Origin: JBAYJY01 sp041664945
GTDB taxonomy: Bacteria; UBP15; UBA6099
Direction of reading: 5' to 3'
NCBI GenBank assembly: GCA_041664945.1
Contig: JBAYJY010000111.1
Location: 1 to 14,212 of the forward strand
DNA length: 14,212 nucleotides
Positions 6,271-13,758 of this stretch are shown in pieces (the stretch's first letter is position 1; each line of letters begins with the position of its first letter). The notes beneath the pieces were generated by a model, which saw only the letters and a program-made list of their open reading frames with translations, did no database searches and was not told where the DNA came from. Made by a program: the position numbers and the translations under genes.

Positions 6271-8016
6271 CTACTTCGCCGGAACCTCGGCGCCGGCGTT
6301 GATTTTCATTTCAGCCGAGCCCGCCGCATCTTTTCCGTTTCCGACGGCGTAAACCTTAACATAATATATCATTTTCGGAAGCCACGCCGGGATCGGAATG
6401 TCAATTTTGAATTCTCCGCCTGATATCTTTGCCGTCCCCGTCCAGGCAGTCTTGTTGTTGGCGTTTGCATAATTCTGCTCGATGGTTTTGTACAACTCGT
6501 CTCCGGCCAGGCTTTTGATCGGTTTGATCGGATGAATGACATTAGTCGGAAAACAATCGAGCGAGACAATCGCTTCGCCGTCTGAAACGCCTTCGGTTTT
6601 GCCTGAGATCGAAACCGTTTCGCCAGCTGTGGACATTTCAGGAGCGCTGACAGCGACATTACCGGCGACATAAGCGATGCGTGTCGCGGGGTCGCCGAGC
6701 AGATTGTACATGTAGACCGCTTCGCGGTTATGGCGAATAACTTCCGGGCGTTTATAAAGCGTGTTGGCGAATTTATCTATGAGCTTTCGGTCCTCATCCT
6801 TTTTGCCGTCAAAAATGCCGCGCCGCGATGTGTCGAACGCGTCGCCGATCCGGGGCGTTCGATGCATGAATATGGCATCTGCGAATTCTTTCGAGATAAT
6901 CCCGTTGCAGGTCGGCTGCGAGACGACCGACGCGGAGATGACGCCGACCGGCCCCTTCTCGTTCTTCATTATCAGCTCGCTGATGCTGTCTCTGCCGACA
7001 GCGTCGTAATTCCCGGTCAGGCAGGCGATGATCAGCAGGAACGGAGAGCGGCCGCCCATGTCCAGCTTCGACACGTCGGACGACCTCATGATCGGATACC
7101 GTTTATTGTTCCAGTGCACATCGTCCAGAACATCAGTGAGTCCGTGCCCCACATAATTCGCGATCAGCGAACCTTCATTCAGGCGTTCGATAATTTTTTC
7201 GTTGAATCTATCAGGCACAAAAAAGTAAGGCATGGACGGGTTAGCATAAGTCATGTTCAGGTCGTACATCGGGTTGATGTTGTTACGGACCATTGCCTTG
7301 AACATTTTTTCGAGCAGTTGGTCGATGGAGCCGAAATTGCCTTCGCTCGCGAACAGAGTGATGCGGCGTTTCCAGAGGCCGGACGGCGGATTCTTTTCGT
7401 AACTGAGAATCTTCCTGATCATGCTCGACAATTCCGCGTCATTGTCGGCGGGCAGCCTTCCGACAGCGATGTCCGGCAGACCGTCGCCGTCCATGTCGGC
7501 ATACACGCCGTCGGTGGCGATAAGTTCCTGCGGGCGTTTCGCGTTTTTGTCGGCATTTTTGGATTTATCTTTCGGCGTATCGGAATATTCGTAAATTGTG
7601 TTCATCAAGCCGGTCGGAATCTGAAGCGGCTCGGTCGAAGTTGCGCCCTGCGGAGGCGCATCGGCAGCGATTACAAGATATTTTGGAGCCGGACGCGCCC
7701 AGTGATAGTATGCGAAACTAACGAAATTCCTGAACTGCTCCGACCCGGAAGCAAACATTTCATATTCGCTAACGACGTCCTCAGACGATACGAACGCGAC
7801 CCTGAAGCCTTCCGAGGCGCGATAGTCGAGCAGAGGCTGCAAAGCGGCCTCAAACGCGGCAGGAGCTATCACAAGGTAGTCCGCGCCGTTGGTTTCAGCC
7901 CTCAGGTCAGCGACCCGGTATTTCCCGGCCGGCTCCGCAGCCCGCAAATCCTGCCGGCAAAATACGATTGTTAGAACGATCATCAGAATAAACGCAAGGC
8001 AAAAGCGGACTCTCAT
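6271..8016 (-). CDS. Secreted gingipain-family (C25) cysteine peptidase
   Basis: C25 peptidases are exported caspase-fold cysteine proteases. The N-terminus is a signal peptide with a long hydrophobic core and a likely cut at LRA/AEP. Counting from the upstream ATG at 8028 (585 residues), the catalytic pair is visible: His295 in NYVGHGL and Cys336 in LIIACLTGNYD. Family markers are YLVIAP (51-56), the pseudo-repeat ADMDGDGLPDIAVGRLPA (177-194), GSLIANY, GVISASV and NLLGDPATR (442-450). After about residue 455 comes a 130-residue beta-rich domain (ETVSISGKTEG onward), like the Ig-like module behind gingipain catalytic domains. No Bacteroidetes-type sorting tail is evident. I prefer the ATG at 8016: GAGGTG lies 4 nt before it, and the candidate promoter leaves a 20-nt leader. 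The gene heads a three-gene minus-strand operon, divergent from the SLH porin. Substrate unknown. Confidence 0.85.
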   Translation of the reverse strand: MRVRFCLAFILMIVLTIVFCRQDLRAAEPAGKYRVADLRAETNGADYLVIAPAAFEAALQPLLDYRASEGFRVAFVSSEDVVSEYEMFASGSEQFRNFVSFAYYHWARPAPKYLVIAADAPPQGATSTEPLQIPTGLMNTIYEYSDTPKDKSKNADKNAKRPQELIATDGVYADMDGDGLPDIAVGRLPADNDAELSSMIRKILSYEKNPPSGLWKRRITLFASEGNFGSIDQLLEKMFKAMVRNNINPMYDLNMTYANPSMPYFFVPDRFNEKIIERLNEGSLIANYVGHGLTDVLDDVHWNNKRYPIMRSSDVSKLDMGGRSPFLLIIACLTGNYDAVGRDSISELIMKNEKGPVGVISASVVSQPTCNGIISKEFADAIFMHRTPRIGDAFDTSRRGIFDGKKDEDRKLIDKFANTLYKRPEVIRHNREAVYMYNLLGDPATRIAYVAGNVAVSAPEMSTAGETVSISGKTEGVSDGEAIVSLDCFPTNVIHPIKPIKSLAGDELYKTIEQNYANANNKTAWTGTAKISGGEFKIDIPIPAWLPKMIYYVKVYAVGNGKDAAGSAEMKINAGAEVPAK

Positions 8017-8042
8017 GAAACACCTCATTCTCAGTTTAAGAC

Positions 8043-8070
8043 ATTATATTGTCCGCGAACGCTGAATCAA
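8043..8070 (-). promoter_or_regulatory. Candidate sigma-70 promoter for the C25 peptidase operon
   Basis: Reading the minus strand, TTGATT (8070-8065) and a perfect TATAAT (8048-8043) are 16 nt apart. Transcription would start near 8036. That is too close for the ATG at 8028 but gives a normal leader for the one at 8016. Confidence 0.5.
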
Positions 8071-8134
8071 ATGTTTTAACCAGAACAATCAGACTATCTC
8101 ATATGATTTCAATTTTACACGCGTATTCATAATT

Positions 8135-8150
8135 TACTAAATATTAAGTA
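8135..8150. promoter_or_regulatory. Near-palindrome in the divergent spacer, possible operator
   Basis: TACTAAATATTAAGTA is an inverted repeat with one mismatched base pair position in each arm. It lies just upstream of the candidate -35 of the porin gene, within the 209-nt AT-rich spacer (8017-8225) between the peptidase and porin genes. AT-rich sequence yields such matches by chance. Confidence 0.2.
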
Positions 8151-8158
8151 TAAAACAA

Positions 8159-8187
8159 TTGCTAAGAGAGCTTACAGATTGTAAAAT
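8159..8187 (+). promoter_or_regulatory. Candidate sigma-70 promoter for the SLH porin
   Basis: TTGCTA (8159-8164) and TAAAAT (8182-8187) are 17 nt apart. The start of transcription would be near 8194, giving a leader of about 32 nt. No clear Shine-Dalgarno precedes the ATG at 8226. Confidence 0.45.
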
Positions 8188-8225
8188 CATACACAATCGG
8201 CAATAGGCGGTATCATTAGCTGACA

Positions 8226-10697
8226 ATGAGGAATTGGAAAACCAAATTCACCGTAGCCGCGGCGATTGTGTTGTTCGTCGCTGTATTAACTTTGCTATTT
8301 GGTAATTACGCATACGCAAAAGAAAGCGCCGACCCGTTTGCGCTCGAAATTGTCGATGACGCAAGTTTTCTGAACCAAATCGACGCCATCTCGCCGGTGA
8401 AACCCATATCGCCCAACGACACGGATGCATACGCGGATGTGCCGCCCGACCACTGGGCATACAAAGCCGTCAAATACCTTTCCGATATCGGACTGCTCGG
8501 CGGATATGATGAAAACCTTTTCAAGGGCGACAAACCGGTCACCCGATACGAACTCTCGCTGATAATCGCAAAACTCGTCGCAAACTATAACCAATACATC
8601 AGGACCGGCTCATTCGGCTCCGGGACTTTGGCCCCTGCCATTGCTCCGGCGGCGGCGCAGAACGAACCTGCCACTCTTAATTCCGATTCTGCCGCTCCGG
8701 CGGCAACGCCGGCAAAGCTCGAAAAGATCAGCGCTCCGATCAGCGTTATCGGACAAAAAACCGGACTACCCGGCGAAATGCAGCTTGAAGGAATATCCGC
8801 CGGGCGAGCGCCTATGAGTCATTCGAAACCTAAACTGCTTGGCGCGCCGGCAGCCGGAGCTTCGACGACTCCGGCGGACAAAAAAGCAGATGCAAAGCCC
8901 GCCAAAGAAGCCGATAAAACCCCAGCAAAAGATAAAAAAGCAACGCCGCTCAAACCTCCAAAGGAACTGACCGGGCTCGAAAAAAGAGTCGAACTTACCG
9001 ATAAAGACATCGAGATTCTCAAAACACTTGTGGATTACATCAACAAAAACGTAACAGCTAAAATCACCGATCTTGATAAAAAGCTGAGAAATATAGATCG
9101 GCTCGGACAACAGAATAAACGCGACATAGATCAACTCGAACAGGATAACGAGCGTTTTAAGGTCAATGGCTCGGGATATGTCGAATACAATTCAACTGAC
9201 TATAAAGATTCGAGCACTGGCGTCGGATTGGGGTACGGAACATCGTGGTGGTGGAACAGCAAACCGAGAAAATACGAGGATATGACGCTTACTTCCGGCG
9301 GCGCTCTTCGATATCAGAATTTCAAAGCTTCCAACGGGCCGCCAAAAAACTTCAAACTCCGCTCTATCTCGGGCGGCCCGACTTCGTTCGGAGCGCTGCT
9401 TACAGCCCTTACAACATCCGGCGTCGACTATTCCGGTTTCAGGACTGAACTGTCTCTGAACAAATACACGATCATTTCAAGCCTGGGCAGGATAAGTTCG
9501 AACAATTATATCAATGCTTCTTCTCTGCAATTCAACTTATTCAACGAGCCGAGATCGCTGTGCTACGTCACTCACATTCAAACATGGGAGGACGCCGACA
9601 AAGTTACTGCCGCCGAGAAAAACTCCGTGAGCAGTCTTTCAATAAGATATCCGCTTCCTGCAAAAGGCCTTTATTTCACAAGCGAATACGCGCACTCAAC
9701 TTATCACAGGCCGCAACGCAATTATTCATGGAGAGACTCAACATACGAGCCAAAAGATATCTTCCAGTCCTGGCTTCCAATACCGGAACTGACCTTTCAG
9801 GATGAAGCATTTTTCGTTCTTCTCGATTATAACAAAGGCCCATTGACAATTTTTCCGCTTGGATACATTCGCATCGGCCCGAAATTTTACAGCCGCTATC
9901 TCGGTCTGCCCGGAATGAGCATGAGCAATTTCGGAATATCCATGCTTCCTATCTCGCTGCAAAGCCTTCAATTATGGGCAATGATGGGCAACTACAAAAA
10001 ACCGGAGAAGAAACTCGAGACCGCTTTCATAGTCGCTATCGGCGGCGAAACAGAACCGATGTTTTTCGATACATCTAAAGTGGACACAACCATCGGCCAG
10101 TTGAATCTGATTGCGCGCCTGAACAATCGGCCCAAGGACGCTAAAATCAAACTTCAATATTGGGAGAATAAAATCTCATACTATCCGACCGACAGGAACT
10201 CTTTTTCATGGAAATATTCCACCGCGAGCGGCGGACTGGGGCCGACATGCATTGACGGCAACTATACTTACGTATCCAACGATCAAAATCAGGTGATCGA
10301 CGCGTTTATCGGAAACGGCGTAGCAAACTGCGATCCGAATTCCGCCACGTATGACACGGACGATCTTTCAATATTGCTGAGATTCCTTCAGCGGAGTCAG
10401 GAATTCAATATGTTCTGGCGGACGTCCAACAGAGGCGAATTCACTATGAATTACAACTTCAGCGAGTTGCGGCTGAATGTGGTCTCGAACGTCGGAGCGG
10501 TGAACGACGCTGTCGCTAATATGGTGGACCAAGGGCGCGTTTATAATCTCAACTACAACTTCAAATACCGGCTGACAGACGTTTCAAGAATCGAAACGTG
10601 GTATAACAACTACTTCGGCCGCCCCGACATCAATCTGACGCGAGAAAACACTCTTCTCAGAAGCACAGTCGGCGTAAGACTTTCAATGGACTTTTAA
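8226..10697 (+). CDS. SLH-domain outer-membrane porin (OmpM-like)
   Basis: The 823-residue protein has the full SLH-porin plan. Residues 1-31 are a signal peptide ending AYA. Residues about 69-120 are one S-layer homology domain (ADVPPDHWAYKAVKYLSDIG, then VTRYELSLIIAKLV), which binds pyruvylated polyamine or secondary polymer on peptidoglycan. Residues 130-245 are an Ala/Pro/Lys-rich flexible linker. Residues about 247-310 form a heptad-like coiled coil (LEKRVELTDKDIEIL to LDKKLRNIDRLGQQNKRDIDQL). From about 312 on, alternating aromatic/polar strands make a predicted beta-barrel ending in SMDF, with a terminal Phe as recognised by the BAM machinery. In Negativicutes and cyanobacteria such proteins tether the outer membrane to the wall and form pores. 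Codons look more AT-rich than those of neighbours. It is monocistronic, followed by repeats. The barrel is not close to any porin I recognise, so the permeability function is inferred. Confidence 0.88.
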   Translation: MRNWKTKFTVAAAIVLFVAVLTLLFGNYAYAKESADPFALEIVDDASFLNQIDAISPVKPISPNDTDAYADVPPDHWAYKAVKYLSDIGLLGGYDENLFKGDKPVTRYELSLIIAKLVANYNQYIRTGSFGSGTLAPAIAPAAAQNEPATLNSDSAAPAATPAKLEKISAPISVIGQKTGLPGEMQLEGISAGRAPMSHSKPKLLGAPAAGASTTPADKKADAKPAKEADKTPAKDKKATPLKPPKELTGLEKRVELTDKDIEILKTLVDYINKNVTAKITDLDKKLRNIDRLGQQNKRDIDQLEQDNERFKVNGSGYVEYNSTDYKDSSTGVGLGYGTSWWWNSKPRKYEDMTLTSGGALRYQNFKASNGPPKNFKLRSISGGPTSFGALLTALTTSGVDYSGFRTELSLNKYTIISSLGRISSNNYINASSLQFNLFNEPRSLCYVTHIQTWEDADKVTAAEKNSVSSLSIRYPLPAKGLYFTSEYAHSTYHRPQRNYSWRDSTYEPKDIFQSWLPIPELTFQDEAFFVLLDYNKGPLTIFPLGYIRIGPKFYSRYLGLPGMSMSNFGISMLPISLQSLQLWAMMGNYKKPEKKLETAFIVAIGGETEPMFFDTSKVDTTIGQLNLIARLNNRPKDAKIKLQYWENKISYYPTDRNSFSWKYSTASGGLGPTCIDGNYTYVSNDQNQVIDAFIGNGVANCDPNSATYDTDDLSILLRFLQRSQEFNMFWRTSNRGEFTMNYNFSELRLNVVSNVGAVNDAVANMVDQGRVYNLNYNFKYRLTDVSRIETWYNNYFGRPDINLTRENTLLRSTVGVRLSMDF

Positions 10698-10704
10698 TAT
10701 TTTC

Positions 10705-10724
10705 GGGCGCAGCATACTGCGCCC
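10705..10724 (+). repeat. GC-rich palindromic repeat, copy 2 (possible porin terminator)
   Basis: GGGCGCAG (10705-10712) and CTGCGCCC (10717-10724) form a perfect 8-bp stem with a CATA loop, 7 nt after the porin stop. No U-tract follows (CCTACCCGATA). The same element occurs before wecB at 1971-1993. It may serve as a terminator or transcript-protecting hairpin. Confidence 0.6.
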
Positions 10725-10802
10725 CTACCCGATATTTCCTATGCAAGGTTGCCTAAAAAAGAAATTGAACATAGAACAAGTACATAGTGTTGAGCATTGT
10801 GT

Positions 10803-10848
10803 TCGGGTTTGCTTTGTCAGCCACAAAACGGCTTCCTCGCAATGACGC
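10803..10848 (+). repeat. Dispersed intergenic repeat, copy D (diverged)
   Basis: Starts TCGGGTTTGCTTTG and ends GGCTTCCTCGCAATGACGC, with a longer, different centre like copy A. It faces copy C in inverted orientation. Its CCTCGCAATGACG (10835-10847) can pair with CGTCGTTGCGAGG (10878-10890) as 13 bp with one G-U wobble and a 30-nt loop. The spacer 10698-10953 contains no gene. Confidence 0.55.
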
Positions 10849-10877
10849 GCTTTAGTTACTTTTGAAACACAATTATA

Positions 10878-10912
10878 CGTCGTTGCGAGGCGTTTTTTGC
10901 CGAAGCAATCCC
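10878..10912 (-). repeat. Dispersed intergenic repeat, copy C
   Basis: On the minus strand it reads GGGATTGCTTCGGC, AAAAAACGCCT, CGCAACGACG, differing from copy B at three positions of 35. It sits in the convergent spacer between the porin and MOSC genes, about 40 nt from the MOSC stop codon. Confidence 0.7.
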
Positions 10913-10953
10913 AGACTAATAAGTGAATTGGCCCTTGTTTGCTTTTTCAACTT

Positions 10954-11403
10954 TCAGGAAACAATTTCGATCGCATCGCCGGGCCGCAAAGCGCCGGGAG
11001 TCAGCGCGCGCACGAAAATTCCCTCGCGAGGCATAACGCAATCGCCGGCCTGATAGTATATCGCGCATCGCGTTATGCATTCTTTTCCGATCTGCGTCAG
11101 CTCAAACTCCAAATCGCCGCTGCGAAACCGGGTTCCTACCGGCAGCGTGTGCAGCTCGATGCCCTCGGTTGTTATATTCTCGGCGAAATCGCCGGGGTGG
11201 ACATCCAGGCCTTTCGCCCGTATTTTCTCTATGCTTTCATTCGCAAGCAGGCTGATCTGCCGAACCGGGTCAGGTCCCGCATGCGCATCTCCGACCACTC
11301 CATGGCCGACTTGTATATCAATCGACTCCACCGGGTTCTTCCGCATGCCCTTCTTGTCGCTTACATTCACAGACACAATGCGTCCCTTTATGTTTTCAAC
11401 CAT
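10954..11403 (-). CDS. MOSC-domain protein, molybdenum cofactor related
   Basis: MOSC domains bind sulfur-bearing groups at a conserved cysteine and are found in Moco sulfurases and in YiiM/YuaD-like proteins. This is a stand-alone domain of 149 residues. It shows GRIVSVNVSDKKG at the N-terminus, VGHGVVGDAHAG (32-43), RQISLLA, PGDFAENITTEGI, and TQIGKECITRCAIYYQAGDC with Cys109, Cys113 and Cys122, one of which is the expected sulfur carrier. The ending RPGDAIEIV is typical. Its ATG follows the moaA stop by 5 nt, and its ribosome site lies inside moaA, so the two are an operon. Small MOSC proteins beside moaA, moaC or mog are common and probably act late in cofactor maturation or sulfur transfer; the precise reaction is not established. 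Confidence 0.88.
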   Translation of the reverse strand: MVENIKGRIVSVNVSDKKGMRKNPVESIDIQVGHGVVGDAHAGPDPVRQISLLANESIEKIRAKGLDVHPGDFAENITTEGIELHTLPVGTRFRSGDLEFELTQIGKECITRCAIYYQAGDCVMPREGIFVRALTPGALRPGDAIEIVS

Positions 11404-11408
11404 TGCCT

Positions 11409-12404
11409 TTATCCTCCGACAGTGTGCATCAATCTCGTGGCGTCCGGAAATTTCCCTTTCGGGCCTTTAGCGGCCGCCGCTCCACGGAACGCGTCCGCCA
11501 ACTCTTCATCCGTGGCGCCGTTTCGCAACATCGTTTTTAAATCTATTCCGGTCGGCGACAACAGACAGGCGAGAAGCCTTCCGTCCGGCGTCAGCCGCAG
11601 CCGGTTACACACCGAGCAGAATCCATGCGAAACCGGGCTGATAAATCCAATATGCCTGCTTGTCCCGCGAATTGAATAATAACGGGCCGGCGCTCGCGGA
11701 TCCGGGGTTTTTCCATTGAGCGGTTCAATGCGCGAGCCCAGTTTTTCTATAATTTCGTCGCGCGGAACAAAAAGTTCATCCCAGTCCTGCCCTTTCATGA
11801 AGGGCATGTATTCAATGAACCGAACCACGACATCCTCGCGCTCGCTGAAATCAAGGAAATCCGCGACCTCGTCTTCGTTTCTGCCGCGCATTACGACAAC
11901 GTTAACCTTGACAGGCTTAAGGCCGGCTTCGTTGGCGGCGCGAATCCCGTCGATAACCATGCCGACATCGCCGGCCCGGCAGATCGCCTTGAATCTTTCG
12001 GGTTTCAGCGTGTCGAGGCTGACATTGACCCGGCGCACGCCGGACTTCGCGAGCGACGCGGCGTTTTCCGCGAGAGCAAGGCCGTTAGTCGTCAGCGACA
12101 CTTCCTCGAGTCCGCTCATCTCCGCGAGGCGGCCGACAAGATATTCAACATTTTTTCTGGCGAGCGGTTCGCCGCCGGTCACCCTCACCTTCCGGATGCC
12201 GACGCCGACGCCGACGCTAACCAAACGTTCGATTTCGTTGTATCTGAGTATTTCTTCATGAGGAATGAAAGTCGCGTTCTCAGGCATGCAATAGACGCAC
12301 CGCATGTTGCAGCGGTCGGTCACGGAAACGCGCAGGTATGTTATTGTCCGGTCGTGATTATCTCGAAGAGCAACGTTGCCGGGCATGTCGGCTTTTTCAG
12401 TCAT
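11409..12404 (-). CDS. moaA: GTP 3',8-cyclase MoaA (molybdenum cofactor synthesis)
   Basis: MoaA is a radical-SAM enzyme that rearranges GTP to 3',8-cyclo-GTP, the first step of molybdopterin synthesis, before MoaC. Both iron-sulfur sites are present: Cys32, Cys36 and Cys39 in DRCNMRCVYCMP bind the SAM cluster; Cys263, Cys266 and Cys280 in FCSVCNRLRLTPDGRLLAC bind the GTP cluster. VTGGEPLAR (75-83) contacts SAM, and SVTDRCN and LTTNG are as expected. The protein ends MHTVGG, keeping the C-terminal Gly-Gly needed for catalysis. Length, 331 residues, is normal. Residues about 63-69 (SVGVGVG) are encoded by a small GCCGAC-type hexanucleotide repeat without changing family length. The start is uncertain: an ATG at 12386 (residue 7) also fits. 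moaC, moaE and moeA are not in the window. The downstream MOSC gene is cotranscribed. Confidence 0.96.
   Translation of the reverse strand: MTEKADMPGNVALRDNHDRTITYLRVSVTDRCNMRCVYCMPENATFIPHEEILRYNEIERLVSVGVGVGIRKVRVTGGEPLARKNVEYLVGRLAEMSGLEEVSLTTNGLALAENAASLAKSGVRRVNVSLDTLKPERFKAICRAGDVGMVIDGIRAANEAGLKPVKVNVVVMRGRNEDEVADFLDFSEREDVVVRFIEYMPFMKGQDWDELFVPRDEIIEKLGSRIEPLNGKTPDPRAPARYYSIRGTSRHIGFISPVSHGFCSVCNRLRLTPDGRLLACLLSPTGIDLKTMLRNGATDEELADAFRGAAAAKGPKGKFPDATRLMHTVGG
11412..11417 (-). promoter_or_regulatory. Ribosome binding site of the MOSC gene inside moaA
   Basis: On the minus strand the last two moaA codons, GGA GGA for the conserved Gly-Gly, form a Shine-Dalgarno 8 nt before the MOSC ATG at 11403. 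The moaA stop TAA lies between them (11411-11409). Confidence 0.75.
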
Positions 12405-12413
12405 AGCTCATAA

Positions 12414-12441
12414 ATTATCCACACAATTCGTTTTTTTTCAA
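12414..12441 (-). promoter_or_regulatory. Weak candidate promoter for moaA-MOSC
   Basis: On the minus strand TTGAAA (12441-12436) and GATAAT (12419-12414) are 16 nt apart. The implied start near 12407 leaves almost no leader for the ATG at 12404 but about 20 nt for the one at 12386. Confidence 0.3.
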
Positions 12442-12480
12442 ATCCCGGCAGTTTATTCACCGCCGCATTATAAGATATAA

Positions 12481-12534
12481 TTGCGTGAGAAATTAAATAA
12501 ATATTATATTTAACATTTAAGCGTTAAGAGAGTC
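12481..12534 (+). promoter_or_regulatory. Candidate promoter region of the ECF sigma operon
   Basis: Two readings are possible. TTGCGT (12481-12486) and TATATT (12505-12510), 18 nt apart, would be sigma-70-like. AAC (12512-12514) and GTC (12532-12534), with 17 nt between, have the spacing of an ECF promoter and could serve autoregulation, though the GG before AAC is absent. Neither is strong. Confidence 0.25.
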
Positions 12535-12554
12535 AAAAGAAATAGAGGCGCCGG

Positions 12555-13106
12555 ATGCCGATGTCCGAAGATGAGAAACTGCTGGAGCGCATCAATGCCG
12601 GAGACAGAGGGGCGTTCGACGAACTGGTCCGGAAATATCAGCGCGAACTGTACTTTCTCGCGCTCAGGATGGTTAAAAATCCGGAAGACGCGGAGGAACT
12701 TACACAAAAAACATTCGTGAAAACCTTCGAGCGGCTCGAAAGCTTCCGCGGCGAATCCGGGTTCAAGACATGGCTGTACCAGGTGGCGATAAACATGTGC
12801 CTCTCTCATTTGAGAAACCGGCGCGATGTTCTCGAACTAAACGAAGGCGCCGGAACAATCGTATCGGAAATCATGATGCCGGCCGACAGAATTGTTCAAA
12901 ACGAAACAGTGGCGGCCGTTGCCGCGGCAGCCGATTCTCTTCCGGACAAACAGCGCGCAACGGTAATCCTGCGCGTTTTTCACGAGCTTAGTTACGAAGA
13001 GATCGGCCGGTCGACCGGTTGTTCAGAGCAAACGGCGAAAGTGAATTTTCACTACGGGATCGAAAATCTGAGAAAGAAGCTGAAAGCAAATGGAACGCTG
13101 CGATGA
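12555..13106 (+). CDS. ECF-type RNA polymerase sigma factor (RpoE-like)
   Basis: At 183 residues this is a group 4 sigma factor with regions 2 and 4 only. Region 2 covers about 21-88: FDELVRKYQRELYFLALRMV, then NPEDAEELTQKTFVKTFERL (core-binding and -10 recognition) and FKTWLYQVAINMCLSHLRNR. Region 4 covers about 128-177: LPDKQRATVILRVFHELSYEEIG (helix 1), GCSEQTAKVNFHYGIENLRKKL (the helix-turn-helix for the -35 element). GAGG (12545-12548) is 6 nt before the first ATG; a second ATG two codons later is also possible. The 3' end overlaps the anti-sigma gene by 17 nt. With that gene and the periplasmic protein behind it, the factor most likely answers an envelope or periplasmic signal and directs its own operon plus unlinked genes. 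Confidence 0.95.
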   Translation: MPMSEDEKLLERINAGDRGAFDELVRKYQRELYFLALRMVKNPEDAEELTQKTFVKTFERLESFRGESGFKTWLYQVAINMCLSHLRNRRDVLELNEGAGTIVSEIMMPADRIVQNETVAAVAAAADSLPDKQRATVILRVFHELSYEEIGRSTGCSEQTAKVNFHYGIENLRKKLKANGTLR

Positions 13107-13758
13107 AATAAAAATAAAGCTGACGCTATATGCGGACAACTCACTGGCGGATGCGGAGCGGGCGGCCGTAGACGAGCATCTGAGCGCTTGCCCGAATTGC
13201 CGCGCCGCGCTTGATGAAACCCGGTCTCTGCTCGACATCCTCTCAAGCGGCCGGCTGCAGGAACCCTCCGCAGAATTCATGGAACAGCTTTCCGGAAATG
13301 TTTATAAAGAGGTCGCCGCGCGGGATAAAGCAGTCACGATTCACTCTCTCCGATTCAGAAAACTGACTGCGGCCGCCAGCCTCGCAGCCGCGATATTCAT
13401 TCTGGTTTTCACAGCGATTTTGTTGCAAAACAAACACAGCGAGTTTCCGACGCAACAAGCTCTTAACCGATTTGACGCTCCTGAAGATATGGTTATGGAG
13501 ACCTTCACATACACGCCCCCCGCAGCGAAACAGGCTCTTAAATCAGCGGCGCAGGGCGAATCCGGGGTTCACGAAACCGCTACTTCGCAGGACATAGAAT
13601 GGGTCGCCGGACAGGTTTCAGCGTCGATGCCGGCCGGCAACGACGAGTTGCTCAATATGATCGAAGCGATGTCTGACAGCGAAGCAAAAGACATGCTCGA
13701 ATATCTCGACAATCCAGACCCGCAAAGCAAAAGAGCTATTCCGGAGGAAGCGTCATGA
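13090..13758 (+). CDS. Membrane-anchored zinc-finger anti-sigma factor
   Basis: The 222-residue protein has a cytoplasmic ZAS-type zinc-finger domain: HLSACPNC gives the His30-x3-Cys34-x2-Cys37 signature and Cys4 is a plausible further ligand. One membrane span follows at about 92-113 (LTAAASLAAAIFILVFTAIL). The remaining 110 residues would lie in the periplasm; they are Ala/Glu/Ser-rich and end in a helical acidic region (LLNMIEAMSDSEAKDMLEYL). It binds and silences the adjacent ECF sigma factor and would release it after a periplasmic signal or proteolysis. The start overlaps the sigma gene by 17 nt and the stop overlaps the next gene by 4 nt, which indicates tight coupling. No known sensor domain is recognised in the periplasmic part. 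Confidence 0.9.
   Translation: MERCDEIKIKLTLYADNSLADAERAAVDEHLSACPNCRAALDETRSLLDILSSGRLQEPSAEFMEQLSGNVYKEVAARDKAVTIHSLRFRKLTAAASLAAAIFILVFTAILLQNKHSEFPTQQALNRFDAPEDMVMETFTYTPPAAKQALKSAAQGESGVHETATSQDIEWVAGQVSASMPAGNDELLNMIEAMSDSEAKDMLEYLDNPDPQSKRAIPEEAS

Noticed and set aside
6730..7974. Long plus-strand open frame (414 codons) opposite the C25 peptidase
   Set aside because: It is antisense to a gene with a signal peptide and catalytic motifs. Its translation is Arg/His/Val-rich with no recognisable domain and no ribosome site.
8017..8225. Riboswitch or small RNA in the divergent spacer
   Set aside because: The expected leaders are only about 20-32 nt, and no conserved aptamer core is visible.
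10939..11679. Plus-strand open frame of 246 codons across MOSC and moaA
   Set aside because: It lies opposite two well-supported genes in GC-biased sequence; no motifs or ribosome site are seen.
12199..12219. Hexanucleotide GCCGAC-type repeat in moaA as a frameshift or phase-variation site
   Set aside because: Units are 6 nt, so changes stay in frame. The family length is unchanged and the copy number is only about three.
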